A stretch of DNA of 64,000 bases, taken from Prosapia bicincta. Taxonomy: Eukaryota; Arthropoda; Insecta; Hemiptera; Cercopidae. Below are positions 11,232 to 22,699 of the stretch, one piece after another. How positions within the stretch are numbered: the stretch's first letter is position 1; each line of letters starts with the position of its first letter. The translations under genes and the position numbers were made by a program. The notes under the pieces were generated by a model. The model saw only the letters and a program-made list of their open reading frames with translations, searched no databases and was not told where the DNA came from. The DNA lies in contig JBAIZL010000001.1 in the NCBI GenBank assembly GCA_036971475.1, positions 147,067,544-147,131,543 on the forward strand, read 5' to 3'.

Positions 11232-12318
11232 TTGAAACATGGAAATATGATACAAAAACTTGTTCAGCGAGAGTGGTTTTATTGTGGTAAGGTTGCAGAT
11301 CTATACAGCAAAGATAATTGGATCCATGTATACTCTGATGGGTCAGCAATAAAGCATGCCTCTGGGGCTGGCTCTTATAGCAACCACTTTGAGGCCTGCA
11401 GCCCAGTTGGAATTAATGCCAACAACTTTGATGATCAGATTGCGGCTACAGTACAAGCTGCTGAAAAACTTTGTTCGATCTCCGGAAAGTCGGCAAGAGT
11501 TGTGTTATGCATGAATTGCTCTAACTAGTAATACCTCCACCGACTGTCTGCAAACAATGAATGGCCAAAAGGCCCTGGATGAATAAATAATGGTGGTACA
11601 ATGTGCTGCGATGGCTCCCTAGCCATGTTGGCATTAAAGGAAATAAACGTGCCACACCTTGCCACAACCTGACAATCCTATACCCCTCGTAACAGCAAAA
11701 AGCCTGTTTGAATTTAATATCAATGAAAAATACAAGGAAAAGCCAAAAAGAAATGAGCGTTGGAAAGATATGGAGAGGACACAGTGCTAATACTACATAG
11801 CCTACCTAGAGTGGAAGCTGTTGTCAGAATGCTTAGGGGCCATGACTATCTGCAAGCCCACCTATATTAAATAGGATTAGCAGCCTCAGATATTGGCCCT
11901 CTGTGCAACTGTCAAAAGATGGACTCTCCACATCTTCAGAATTGCACAGCATTGCAAGATGTGAAAGATCCAAGACATCATTGTTTCTACTGGGAGGCTA
12001 GGAGGAGAATGGCAGGAATGCAGATCTGGCATTGCCTCTACTGGGAGGCTAGGAGGAGAATAGCAGGAATGCAGATCTGGCATTGCCTCTACTGGGAGGC
12101 TAGGAGGAGAATAGCAGAAATGCAGATCTGGCATTGCCTCTACTGGGAGGCTAGGAGGAGAATGGCAGGAATGCAGATCTGGCATTGCCTCTACTGGGAG
12201 GCTAGGAGGAGAATGGCAGGAATGCAGATCTGCCATTGCCTCTACTGGGAGGCTAGGAGGAGAATGGCAGTAATGCAGATCTGGCATTGCCTGAAGTAAA
12301 GAATAGTAGTAGTAGTAG
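11232..12318 (+). mobile_element. LINE 3' end with RNase H domain, 51-bp repeats and (TAG)n tail
   Basis: 5'-truncated non-LTR retrotransposon. The start encodes an RNase H domain: WIHVYSDGSAI carries the first catalytic Asp, then AGAGSYSNHF and NNFDDQIAA. The following 350 bases are frameshifted but still show NPIPLVTAKSLFEFN, NERWKDM, and a Cys/His end (near 11905-11950: LCNC, HLQNC). This is the usual zinc-like C-terminus of I/Jockey-group ORF2. It continues into six 51-bp tandem repeats and a (TAG)5 tail at about 12304-12318. Family assignment beyond RNase-H-bearing LINE is not secure. Confidence 0.75.
11986..12291 (+). repeat. Six tandem 51-bp units
   Basis: Units start at 11986, 12037, 12088, 12139, 12190 and 12241, each TCTACTGGGAGGCTAGGAGG and on. 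They differ by one or two substitutions (GGCAGG/AGCAGG, TCTGGC/TCTGCC) and have no length change. Because 51 is 17 codons, open frames run through the array on both strands. These are by-products of the repeat, not genes. It forms the 3' UTR of the LINE. Confidence 0.95.
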
Positions 12319-12442
12319 TTTTATTTTTCAGGTGGGAAAAATTAGCATTCTTTAGTTGTAGTAAAAACTATTTCTCTTCTAAATGTAAAAAATTTGTTAA
12401 GTAGTTTATTTTAATTTTACAACTTAGTTATTTTCAAAAATA

Positions 12443-12484
12443 ACTAAAAAAGCACATTCTGTGGCAAGAATGTGCTTCTTTAGT
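12443..12484. repeat. Short near-perfect hairpin
   Basis: 18-base arms (ACTAAAAAAGCACATTCT and its reverse complement with one mismatch) around a 6-base loop. It lies 140 bases outside the left end of the piggyBac-like element. Its role is unknown. Confidence 0.7.
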
Positions 12485-12627
12485 AGCACAACTACTATGA
12501 CACAACTATATGTCTTTAAAAAAAATGTAAACTAGTTTAGTGCACATGACACCTTTTGACATGCTAACTGCATTAATGAAATTAATTAATATAGCTAATG
12601 TAAGCTTATTAAAAAAACTTAACATTA

Positions 12628-14833
12628 TTAACATGTTGACTACTAAAATACATGCAATGTGGTATGACAAGTGCTAATTATTTTTTTATAATTTACTTAC
12701 CAAAACGTGTGAAAAGGAGAAATGTGAATATAAAATGTCATTACAAGCCATAAAAAATCGGTGGTAGCCATTTTAAAACCGTGGTAGGGATCCTTACCAC
12801 TCGCATCTGGGGAAAGTATAGTCTCCACGAGTTTGCACTAAATAAGGTCGGTTTTCCATTGTAACACATATATTATGATAACACTAGTAATGTTTTCCTA
12901 TGTTTATATTAAACATTTGTTATTAAGGAATGAGAAATGAAAAAAATAAGCCAAAGTCAAATTATATATACAGCACCACAAACCCACCCGAGCAACTTGA
13001 TTAATTGTGGTAGTCATAAAAACACTTTAGAACGTATAGTCCTGGCTGTCCTTCACATTCCATACACTGCCATACAACACATTTTTGAATACCACGCGAA
13101 TGACAAAAATGGCACGGTTTTGCCATTGTACCTTTTGCGTCGCGCCTTTTCTTAGTTATTTTTTAAGGAACATGCGGGACACATTTGCGCTTCAATGGTC
13201 CTTCTGGACTAGGTAGGGCAGGAAGAGAATCAACCGCTGTCAGAAAATCATACATTTTCATTCTTTTCCCGTTGGTTGAAACTTGTACTTCGTTGAAAAT
13301 GAAGTAAGCATTGATCATAACATTTGGAGCACATGAACAAAAAATTTTTTATATCAATGTAATGTTTTAAGTTCTGACGGATAATAGCTCATCATCAGGT
13401 CGCTAAGATCAACGCCTTTCATAAAGTAGTTGTATGTGTTTATAGACAATGGTTTTACCCTTTCAAGTTGCACCCTGTTGATCAAAGTGACCTTATCATT
13501 AGTATACTCTGTTGAAATGTAGGACACAATTCGTTTGTCTTTCCATTTTCCCACACACACACCCTAATCATATCAAGCCACGGTTTCACCTTTTTTATTG
13601 TTGCTGATTTAATATCTTGAGGAAGGTATTTTCTGTCTAACCTAAGGGTCTCAATACAGTAAGTATTCTTTCGGAGCAAATTAGACAAAAGAATAAAGCT
13701 GATATAGTAATTGTCCATAAACAGACTATGTTCACAATTTAATTTACCCTCCACTAGTTTCAAAACTATGTTTGATGCATGTGACTTGCCACCTAAATTG
13801 TCCAGAGCTCCACAGTACAGGAAAAATTTAAGAATTAAGCTAAGAGGATCGCACAAAGTATACAACTTCAGTCCATACTTATGGCGTTTATCCTCTATCT
13901 ACTGACAAAAGTACAGTCGCCCTCACCACAACAGTATAGATTTGTCAATACATTCTTTTTTGAGAGTAATACATTTGGTTCATCTTATTATTAAAATAAT
14001 CAATTAAAAATTGAACTTTGCTGCATCTATTAGACAAATTAGAATTTTTGTTGAAGTTTATGCATCTTAGAATTAGGAGGAAACTGTCATGACTCATGAA
14101 ATTATGAAAACTTGTGTTGAACAGTCGGTGTGTTTTCCAATAATCGGTAAAATTGGGGAGTTTCATAATTCCCATGTGGAACAGCAATCCTAAAAACACA
14201 AGCAATTCATCCGTAGTAAGGTCTATCCATCTGTGGATTTGAGACCCCAGTTTTGTTGAAGGGCCACATATTAGTTTCTGCTCATATTTATTTGTTGCTT
14301 AGACGATTCCCTCCAAGAAAACAATGTCCAACAAAAGCCTAAAAAACGCAATAGGGGTCAAATCAGATGTTGGCAATAAAACCTTTTCTTCGTGTGTAAA
14401 TGATATATCTCTCATACCAATTGCACTGTGGGGCTGCCAATGGGGTGGGTTTGCTTCGTAGTCAGGGTTGTCAACCTCTAAATCATCTGTTTCATACTCC
14501 TTTTCGTCTAAATTTACGCCAACATCATCTACTGACAATTGTCACTGGGTATTTGGTAGAGAATTACACATACTAGGTCCAGACAAATCAATATTCAATA
14601 CTAAAAACTAAAAAAAAAATATATATTTCAAACAACAAAACCAAAACACTGACACAAAAACGAACACGTTTGTCACTAAGATACTTCCCGAGGAACAACA
14701 AAGACAAAATTCACTTCTACCACATGCTAGAAGCACACTGACTCAATGAACAGATGGTAGAGATCCCTACCATGCGCATCTGGTGACTCGCCACCAGGGT
14801 TGGGATCCCTACCACCCGCAGTCAACGTGTTAA
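12628..14833 (-). mobile_element. PiggyBac-like element with TTAA target sites
   Basis: TTAA at 12628-12631 and at 14830-14833. Immediately inside, the ends read CATGTTGACTAC and (reverse strand, right end) CACGTTGACTGC, a short imperfect terminal inverted repeat. Subterminal GGTAGGGATC words recur at both ends (12785 region; 14752-14812). The 2206-bp length and the internal transposase relic fit a piggyBac-like element. Confidence 0.85.
13030..14538 (-). pseudogene. PiggyBac-like transposase pseudogene
   Basis: Fragments in correct order but in different frames. The acidic N-terminus is 14538-14299 (NPPHWQPHSAIGMRDISFT). The N-terminal core is 14205-13945 (FLGLLFHMGIMKLPNFTDYW). Near 13925-13890 lies the first catalytic region (IDKSILLW, where relatives have DES/DE). 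Then come RHKYGLKLYTLCDPLSL and LFMDNYYISF (second Asp, 13865-13590), and YFMKGVDLSDLMMSYYP (third Asp, 13560-13354). The C-terminal zinc cluster lies near 13140-13040 (CHFC, CVVWQCMEC). Stops and frameshifts separate the parts, and the usual Glu after the first Asp is Lys. The protein is dead. Confidence 0.9.
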
Positions 14834-16300
14834 GGTAACTTTTACATGTTTGCTACTCTAGACATCTAATGAAATTAACAGAATGTTTAAAGTCCTAATG
14901 GAGTATTTAATGGAGATAAAATCTAAAAATGACGAAAATGGCCAATTTGTTGAATGTTGTCAGATTTTGACGTTATAGAGAAAATCCAGCTAAAAATCAG
15001 CCAGGAAACTGTTACAGTGCAGTTTTACAATAGAAAAGATCCTTTTTTTTAGTATAAACCGAAAAATGTTGTATACTGAACCAATAAGGCAAGGGAGGAC
15101 AGCAAGAAGAAACATAATTCTCATGAGTGGGTCATACACTTCAGGGCTCCACTTCATTAAATTATCTGACCATTAGCTCATTGTTTGAGTTCCCATTTTA
15201 AATGTTTCAATGCATTTGAATGCTTTTTATTATTTTTTTTAATGGTACACAGTAACCATATCCTTCAGATTTACAATAGTTCTAATATTAACACTAAATT
15301 GCTTCACACAGCTGCTTACCTATACTTGAACAAATGTTTTCTTCATAATATATATAAATAGTCTGTTATAATAATATGTGTGTATTTAATTACCTAATAT
15401 AAATGTTACTAATATATTTTATATATCACTCACACTATAATGTACTTAAACAAGAATCTTATTTTGTATATATGCGAGTCAACTTTTGAGGACTTTAATT
15501 ATGTGTCCTCATTTTCGTGCATCAACTGATCCTAAAATACACTCACTCACACACACACACACGCACACACACATATACAGCCTACCTGTATATATAATAA
15601 TAGAATTTATACACACACATATGATTAATTACATTCTTTCCAAAGGATTATTGAGAAATTATTAATTATCAATTAATTTAAACTTAAAACACAAACTTAA
15701 ACCAGTTTGTGTTTTCAACTGGTTTACTTTCAATCGAGATTGAGTAAGCAAGACTTGTACTGATTTTTTAAAACAATGAATTTGAAAACCTAATTCTATT
15801 TTAAAGATCTCTTGAAAAACATTTCTACAATACGTTCTCAAATTTTCACAATTTCCTTTTTGAATTAAAATGTTATAATCTTTATACATGAGTTTAAAAA
15901 AAGGTACGGTATATATAAGTTTTAAGAGATAATTATTGTCCCCTTTCATTTGAAAGTTGTGACAATTTACTTTCTTTATCAACAATAATTTTCTCATATT
16001 ACATAAATTGGTATTTTAACTTAACTTTAAAGGTTAACTGTAACACAAACTGTTTTAAGAATGATAGCCTCAAAATTCCATTACTGTATCTCTAAAATGT
16101 CTGCAAATCATGCTTACAAATACAATTCAATTGATGTTATACAGAGAGATGCGTTTTAGTTACAGCATCTTTACCAAAGAAATAGGTCTGAGGTGTGATT
16201 TTTTGTCAAATTAATGTTTAAGAAAAAAAACTCCTAACACATTTTATTCAGATAGTTATTCACAATGGTATGTGTTTTAATAAATTAAATTAGTTTTAAT
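14834..16300. other. Fas1 intron with a CA microsatellite
   Basis: No gene. A (CA)n run interrupted by CG lies at about 15547-15575. Remaining sequence is AT-rich with chance frames. Confidence 0.5.
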
Positions 16301-16530
16301 ATTTATTTGTTTGTTGTGTTTATCGGTGTTGTTTGTTCTGTTTTCTGTACGTGCTTTGCGCATGCCTTTGTCTGGGACTCACTGCATGGTGGTTCCAGGG
16401 TTTTGTAAGTATCCTGTTTGTGTTTATTTCTTCTTCTTATAATCTTGTGCTCTAGCTGATTTACTTTTTGTTTTATGTGTGTTAAAACAAATAAAATTAT
16501 GGTTTTTGTGTATAATTGCATTTACTATTT
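16301..16530. other. GC-richer stretch of unknown origin
   Basis: Less AT-rich than its surroundings. The - strand is open for 72 codons (KVNQLEHKIIRRRNKHKQ...) without a recognised family. It lies 230 bases before a PLE-type palindrome and could be a decayed element end, but this is not demonstrated. Confidence 0.25.
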
Positions 16531-16754
16531 AAGTTGGTTTAATATGGGGATGAATTATATGTAAAGTTTTTAAAATTTTAGAATAATTACATTATAACCA
16601 ACAAATTTATATTCATTTCATCTTATTTTATATTACTAATGTATTTTATTTTAAAATCTTTGTATGGATATTACCAAAGGTGACAGTTTTTAATAGCCAT
16701 ATTATCAAAATCTTGTTGCTGTTAATGACGAGATTGTTGTTAATTACTTATTAC

Positions 16755-16932
16755 AGTTTTGCTATTACTTGCGACAAGACTGTTTACTAACTAAAGGTTG
16801 TTAAATTGTTAACTTACACTTGGAGGCTGAAGAAGTCGTTAGATGAAAACGTTTCCTCCAAGTGTAAGTTAACAATTTAACAACCTTTAGTTAACAAAAA
16901 GTCTTGGTTGCAAGTAATAGCAAAAGTGTAAT
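16755..16932 (+). repeat. Penelope-like foldback palindrome with hammerhead-like core (family A)
   Basis: Arms of about 72 bases (left 16755-16826, right 16856-16932) include TTGTTAACTTACACTTGGAG and its reverse complement. They enclose a 29-base core, 16827-16855: CTGAAGA, a GTC/GAT stem with a short loop, GAAA (16845-16848), ACGTTTC. The core has the order of a hammerhead ribozyme (CTGANGA, stem II, GAA, palindromic stem III, cleavage site), with the arms forming stem I. The same unit bounds the PLE dimer at 36.5-37.1 kb. Confidence 0.7.
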
Positions 16933-18079
16933 ACGTCATAATATATTAACTGATTAAATAGTGGTACTACACTTAGTTACATGCACAACAGTAAACCTAA
17001 GTTGTAAACACTTTTTTAAATACACTGTATAGAAGGAATGATTATAAATGGAATTTTCATTTGTTAAAGGCTAAACCTACTTATTAACACACATGTTTAT
17101 TGGGAATATTTAAAAGTGTGTGAATAAATAATATTCATGTTTTGTGTAATATCCTTTCAGCACAGTTTCACATTCACCTCAGTTAGGCATTTGTTAATAT
17201 ACTTTCTCTTCGATTACACTTCTAAATTAATTCTGTAACTAAACATTTTCCAAAGCCTTTTATTGTCTGAATAATGATAACATTGATTAATATTACTAAA
17301 TATTTCTCAATAGATTGGTTGATAAGAAACATTTTATATAAAAAGTAAACAGTTATTGAAAATAACAGTCAAAATAGTTGCCAAGTTTTTATGTTGAGGT
17401 AATACTAATTGTCTTATGGGAGATTTTTTTATAATTCTGTAAACTTAAATAGAACCAAATTCCCTTCCATTTTTCTGTTTATTTCATTTAAACAAAGATA
17501 AAGTAAACATTTGTCATATTTTGATGAATAACCAGTGTACATAGGGTATCTAAAAAATATTATTATACTTTTTTTTCATGTCACTTTTATAGTCTGTCTC
17601 AGGGAGATATGGGGAAATGTTCAGGGCGTGTTCCTCAGTTGAAATTAACAACAACAAAAATCATATAAATATAGATTTGGAAATGCTTCATTGGCGAGTT
17701 ACAATTGTTGAAAGATTTCCCGTTAATATTTTCCTCATTACAATAAAACATACTAAAATTTGTAAGACATTATTGAGATGTAAAATTAGTGATTTTTATG
17801 TCAAATAAACTGAAAAATTTAATAACTCAGGTGTCAGGTCTGTAACTACAGTAAATTTTAAGATATCTGATGAGATAAACAAACCAGGGTCTTAAAATGT
17901 TTAGATTTTAAGTACAATAAATATGTTAAATAATTAACAAACATGTACAATATCTAAACCGACATTTTAGAAAATTTTATTCTGAAGAGATTGATGCAAA
18001 ATATTCTAAATAGATACACATCAATTTAAAAAAAGTTATTTTTTAAAATTAGTGTGCCACATTTTGTTTCATGATAAAC

Positions 18080-19690
18080 CAGTGCAATAAGCACTTTGTG
18101 CAAAAGCTTCTATTGTGGAGAAATTTATTGAAACTGTTATTCGCCACAAAACCTACGACATGCCATCCACATTTGTTTTACACTCGGTCGAAGAGTGTTC
18201 CTGACAAAAAAATGATATATATTCTTGGGTTGAAAATTTTCGTGAAACAAGTTCTACATTGAAATAGAAATTCAATGGTTGACCCCAGACTCCTACAGGA
18301 TCAGAAAATGTTACTGCATTGAAAACTTCAGTTCTCAACTTTCCTTTGAGTCTCCTCAAGGAAGCATGCGATAGCCTTACAATTATCTTCTTGAAGTGTA
18401 AGAAAAGTTTTGCATTGTAATTTAAAAATGCAAAAAAAAAATATTGTATTTCAATGGATCCCTAGTCATTGTGGTGTTCCTGGGAATGAGGAAGCTGACA
18501 GATCTGCCAAGGAGTCTTACAACTTGTTTCCATCTCCTGAAAGTTGTTACTCCTTAACTAATTGCAAAGAGGCAGTTGATAAAAAATCTCACATCTGTTG
18601 GAGTAAGAAATGAAGAGAATACAATACAGGGTGCTAATATTATTCATTACAAAAACAACCAAATGATCCAAAGATCTTCCACTCATTATCACGTTCAGTA
18701 GCATCTTTTGCGGCACGAGCTCGTATGGGACACATTGTCACCAATACATATTTGAAAAGGTTCCATATTACTAACGACTCTATCTGTGGAGTGTGCAAGC
18801 AAGAAGAGGAAACATTAGAGCACATACTTTTGAAATGTCCTGTAACAGCAGCAACAAAGAATCCCTTGATAAAACATCTAGGACGGGACATTACCCTAGA
18901 CAGAATCTTGAAAGAAAGTTGTTTCTGGCCATTGGCAGAGTGTGTGTATAGGAGACATCGAGCCATCGAGGCCAACCTTGGAAGCTCGTAATAAGAAGTA
19001 AGTAATTTAAAAATGCATCCAAGAACTACTTGAAAGAGATTTCAATGTCCAATCAACATTATGTCAAGATATTCTTTGGAATGTTCTCCCAGTTGATATA
19101 TTGGTTTTGAATGATGAGGCACTTTTCCATTTCTTGGGTGCAGTGAACAAGCAGACTTGCCGATATTTGTCTGAAAACAACCTATTTTAACTCCATCTAT
19201 GACTACAGCAAAGCCCCAAGATAATCATGTTGTGCGGTGTTTTTAATTCTGGTGTTATTGGTCTATATTGTGTTAACATATTGGAGATAACGTGACTATA
19301 AAAAGTGATTGTCACTGTGCCATGCTCTGTGACTTCCCCTAGCCAAAACGTTTTTAATGAACTTGATAAAGTATGATTCCAGTGGAACGGCGCTACAGCC
19401 TATACATCACATAAATCACTCGCAATGGTAAGGGAAATGTTTGCTGAACATGTCATCTCTTTGTGTGGTGATATTGGGTTGTCACGACATTCTCCAGACT
19501 TGACTATTTTCTCTGTTGCTACTTCAAGTCCAAGGTGTATCAACATCTTCCTCATATTTTGGAAGCCTTCAAGCAAATGATAAAATAAGAAGTTCAAGCA
19601 ATCCTGTCCAACATGACACATAAAGCATTGGATAACTTCAGAGAACGCCTCCACCAGTGAGAAATGAATGAGGGGCACCATTTGAGTAAC
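18080..19690 (+). pseudogene. Tc1-like transposase relic, interrupted by a LINE
   Basis: The left part (about 18105-18432) shows IVEKFIET, MPSTFVLHSVEE and, near 18395-18430, a helix-turn-helix end readable as SVRKVLHCNLKM. After the LINE insertion it continues at 19010 with KCIQELLERDFNVQSTLCQD and the first catalytic region LNDEALFHFLGAVNKQTCRY. Near 19380-19460 follow NGATAYTSHKSLAMVREMF and HVISLCGDIGLSRHSPDL. This order matches insect IS630/Tc1-mariner transposases with the NDEAHFH...NGATAHTS signature. Stops and frameshifts are frequent. No terminal repeats were identified. Confidence 0.75.
18433..19001 (+). mobile_element. 5'-truncated LINE with 16-bp target duplication
   Basis: The insert begins inside the RNase H region (KKNIVFQWIPSHCGVPGNEEAD, the last catalytic motif). 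After a frameshift it continues with FAARARMGHIVTNTYLKRF and a zinc-like end CGVCKQEEETLEHILLKCP, then a short poor tail. The 16-base word GTAATTTAAAAATGCA occurs on both sides (18417-18432 and 19002-19017), a target-site duplication. It lies inside the Tc1-like pseudogene, so it is the younger of the two. Confidence 0.88.
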
Positions 19691-19699
19691 GTATTGCTT

Positions 19700-20230
19700 A
19701 AAACCGTTTATTATTGTATATTCTCAAATGGTATTATGTGTCTTCTTGCCTATTAAAAAAATACCTATCTTACTTAGTTTTATCTTTATTAGCTTCACTA
19801 CTGGGGGAGCTCTTTTTCCCACCCAGTATTTGTGGCTGGGCTAAGTTGAATATGGAGAATCACTTGATGACTTTTAGGGATATGATGATTTGGTTGGCAC
19901 TTAACAAAAAATGAATGTCTTTGAAATGACCCTTTCGTTTATATAAACTGATACAGTGAAGAAAAACGCCAAATTCAAAAACCTTTTGTACAGAGTAACA
20001 GTGTTTACAGAAAAATGAATCTTTTTCAACACGTTTGTTTTTTTGTTGAATGCTAACCAAATCATCATGTCCATAAAGAATTCAAGTGATTTAGCATATT
20101 CAACACAGCCTAGGTAAATTGAATAGTATTAGATGAATTGTATATTCATATTTATCATAAATAAAGTGTGGTCTACTAAGTTTAAAAATTAAATTTTATC
20201 AAAATGTTTGTAAACTTATTATGAATAATA
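19700..20230. other. Fas1 intron, no feature recognised
   Basis: AT-rich non-coding DNA. It may include the unidentified right end of the Tc1-like element. Confidence 0.4.
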
Positions 20231-20232
20231 TA

Positions 20233-20507
20233 AATAAATGAAAACTCTCAACCACAAATAACTTATTATTTTATTTAAAACCTTATGTACATTTCGATTG
20301 CATAGCAATCATTGTAAATTACCTCTGAGGATGATTGCTATGCAATCGAAATGTACATAAGGATTTAAATAAAAGAAGAAGTTTACAATGAAAATACCTT
20401 CATTGTAAATTACCTCTGAGGATGGTTCTCTGCAATCAAAATGTACATAAGGTTTTAAATATTTTTAAGAAGTTATTTGTGGTTGAGAGGTTTCATTTAT
20501 TTATGTT
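20233..20507 (+). repeat. Penelope-like palindrome with tandem hammerhead-like units (family F)
   Basis: Outer arms (about 20233-20268 and 20469-20505: CTCTCAACCACAAATAACTT and reverse complement) enclose one inverted and two direct copies of a 53-base unit. These are an inverted part at 20281-20306 and direct units at 20310-20363 and 20401-20453. The first direct unit is the best hammerhead-like core of the window (separate entry). The second has decayed (CAAA for GAAA). Confidence 0.75.
20322..20364 (+). ncRNA. Hammerhead-ribozyme-like motif, best-formed copy
   Basis: CTGAGGA at 20325-20331 fits the CTGANGA box. Stem II is GATTGC/GCAATC (20333-20338, 20342-20347) closed by TAT. Then GAA (20348-20350), the 8-base palindrome ATGTACAT (20351-20358) as stem III, and A at 20359 as the cleavage-site base. 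ACCT before the box and AGG(T/A) after the site can pair as stem I. One unpaired T (20332) sits between the box and stem II, which is not canonical and may lower activity. PLE retroelements are known to carry minimal hammerheads. Activity here is not shown. Confidence 0.5.
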
Positions 20508-21030
20508 AAACATTACACCACAGTTGTTTTATGCAGTTAAAACTTATTATGAGTCAATTTATTTTACATCATTCTCTTCAGAATTAAATTCTTTGCAATT
20601 TTTTTTTTTTAATTCTATCTGTTATTCAATAAAGTTAATGTACTTAAACCCAATATGTAACACGTTTTTCAAAACAGTGGTTTGTGTATTTCATCATAGT
20701 TACAGACCTGAGACCCATGTTACTAAATTTTTCAGTCCAGTTTACATTAGATCCCCTAAATTTAACCTCAAATAACAACCTACAAATTTTAGTATGGCTT
20801 CATTGTAACAGGGAAACTAAAATACAAGCAACATTTTTTGCCAGATGTATTGTTACAGTATCATTTCCAAATCTTTATTTTATGAACTTTTTTTTTATTT
20901 GTTTCGCCTAAGGAACAGGTCTTGAAAGCTATCCATTTTTCCCTGGCACATCCTATGCTTGGTATTCATTCATTGTTAGAACTACTCTGTATAGTCTTAA
21001 TGAATGTACTGTATGCAATTCATTTTTCAG

Positions 21031-21273
21031 GATCGTGAAGATGGGCCTTTGTATAAATTCTATGAAGTGATTCGAGATGTAGAAGGAGATTTTATGGATC
21101 GCATTACCAGGATGCGTGATCTAACGCTGTTTGCTCCATCTAATGCAGCATGGAGGGATTCTAACCTCAATAATTTAATTCGTGACAGATCTAAGATTAA
21201 GGAAATCCTTAACATGCATTTGGTTGAAGAAAGACTGCCTTTAGAAAAAATTATTTACAGCAATAGAAATGAG
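21031..21273 (+). CDS. Fas1: Fasciclin-1, internal exon: N-terminal half of FAS1 domain 3
   Basis: Exon of exactly 81 codons, phase 0 on both sides. The acceptor is TTTTTCAG at 21030 and the donor GAG|GTAATG follows 21273. It starts directly in frame after the previous exon, and the encoded start DREDGPLYKFYEVIRD is the first helix of a FAS1 domain. LTLFAPSNAAW is the canonical first FAS1 box (T-x-FAPtN-x-A-F/W), and ILNMHLVEERL is the helix with the conserved histidine. The intron before it is 18.3 kb and holds most of the mobile DNA of the first third of the window. The exon is free of stops and shows the full domain pattern, so it is very probably functional. Confidence 0.93.
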
Positions 21274-22290
21274 GTAATGTGAAATTACTTTTAAAAGTTT
21301 TATTTAACTATATTTTTTTGTATAAGTGCATATGTTGTAAGCCTAAATATAATATGTGTTTTTGTAATTAAATTTAGTTTCCTTATTTTCTTGCATTTTT
21401 TAAAATTTACTATTTTATTGCACCTTATTAATAAAATTTTAAAACACAGTTAAATGCTAGATTAGAGATGTATGGTTGGTTAGATTCAATTGGATTTTAC
21501 TTGGAGAAGTATAATTACCATAATATTCACATAACCTTTGTATTGTTGTGCCTCTCCTAAGAAACTACATTAACTAGTATATGTTTTTGTTTTATTCTGA
21601 GGTTTAAGATTGTACCTTGTGTAGGCATCTTTTTTATCTTTTGCTTGCTGCAGGAAAAGAAGCCCACCTTCCCTTGGATTCTAAGAACTCACATTCAAGG
21701 ATAATATAAACACAATTTTAGCTTTTCTATTTGTACAAGCCAAATGTTGACTTCCTGAACTAAAGGTCTATTTTATGAAAAATGTAATGATTTCATATCC
21801 ACCTTAAAGTTGAATTATTTGCTTTAAATTTAACTCTAAACTGTGTATTTAAACTGAACAGGTTTATAATAGAAATAGTTTACACATAAGAAACTTCTTT
21901 TTCATTGTCTATTGATTTACAGTAATTCTTACTATTGACCAATCACATGGTCTCTGGTCTATTAGAGTATATCATTACTCTGAACATGCAAGGTCATCTG
22001 CACTTTTTCATTCAATCCAGTAACTGTGTTATTGCAGCTTATTTAATACAAAATCACTAGCTATAACACACTGTGAAGTTCACCCCTTAAATTTGACAAA
22101 AAAATACAGTAAAAATTAATAATATATTTGGAAGGCCAAGCCCATAAATGTAAAGGCAAATCTCTGAGGTACCTTGAATTGTATAAATTAACAAAAAAAA
22201 AGTTATGAACAAAAAAAATTGCCAAAACACTAACACACAATAAAATAACCTTTGAAGATGTAGATGACAATATAGGTGTGCACACCACTA
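21274..22290. other. Fas1 intron, no feature recognised
   Basis: AT-rich non-coding DNA between Fas1 exon 21031-21273 and the BEL/Pao relic. Confidence 0.5.
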
Positions 22291-22699
22291 TTCGCTAAAC
22301 ACTTTTAATTGAGTAATTTGAAAATTTTCACTAAAAGAATGAGGCATTTGGCCAATCCTCGTTGGATGGCAGACTACCATGTCAAACAAATTCGAAACTT
22401 CTCCATCGCCAAGGAAACCATTCATTTCAAACTTAATAGATACCTTCCAACACACAATAATGCAGTCAGTGTCCTTAAGGTACTGAACTTGTCAGACTTA
22501 GCAGACTTTCTTTTCTTTCAACGATCTGTAAGAAATATGAATCCTATGACTAGTTTGAGTTTTGAAACACAGTGAACCTCTATTTAATTGTAAATGACTT
22601 AGTTCCTTCTTTTGGGTTTCTAATAAGTATATAGACAGCTATGGAGCTCTTGCAGACTCCAACGACTGCTTCTAACATTAGTTGATCACCAAGGATACT

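Noticed and set aside
11886..12299. Long frames on both strands through the 51-bp repeats (PPSLPVEAMPDLHSCHS and WEARRRMAGMQIWHCL)
   Set aside because: They exist only because the unit is a multiple of three; no start context or conserved domain.
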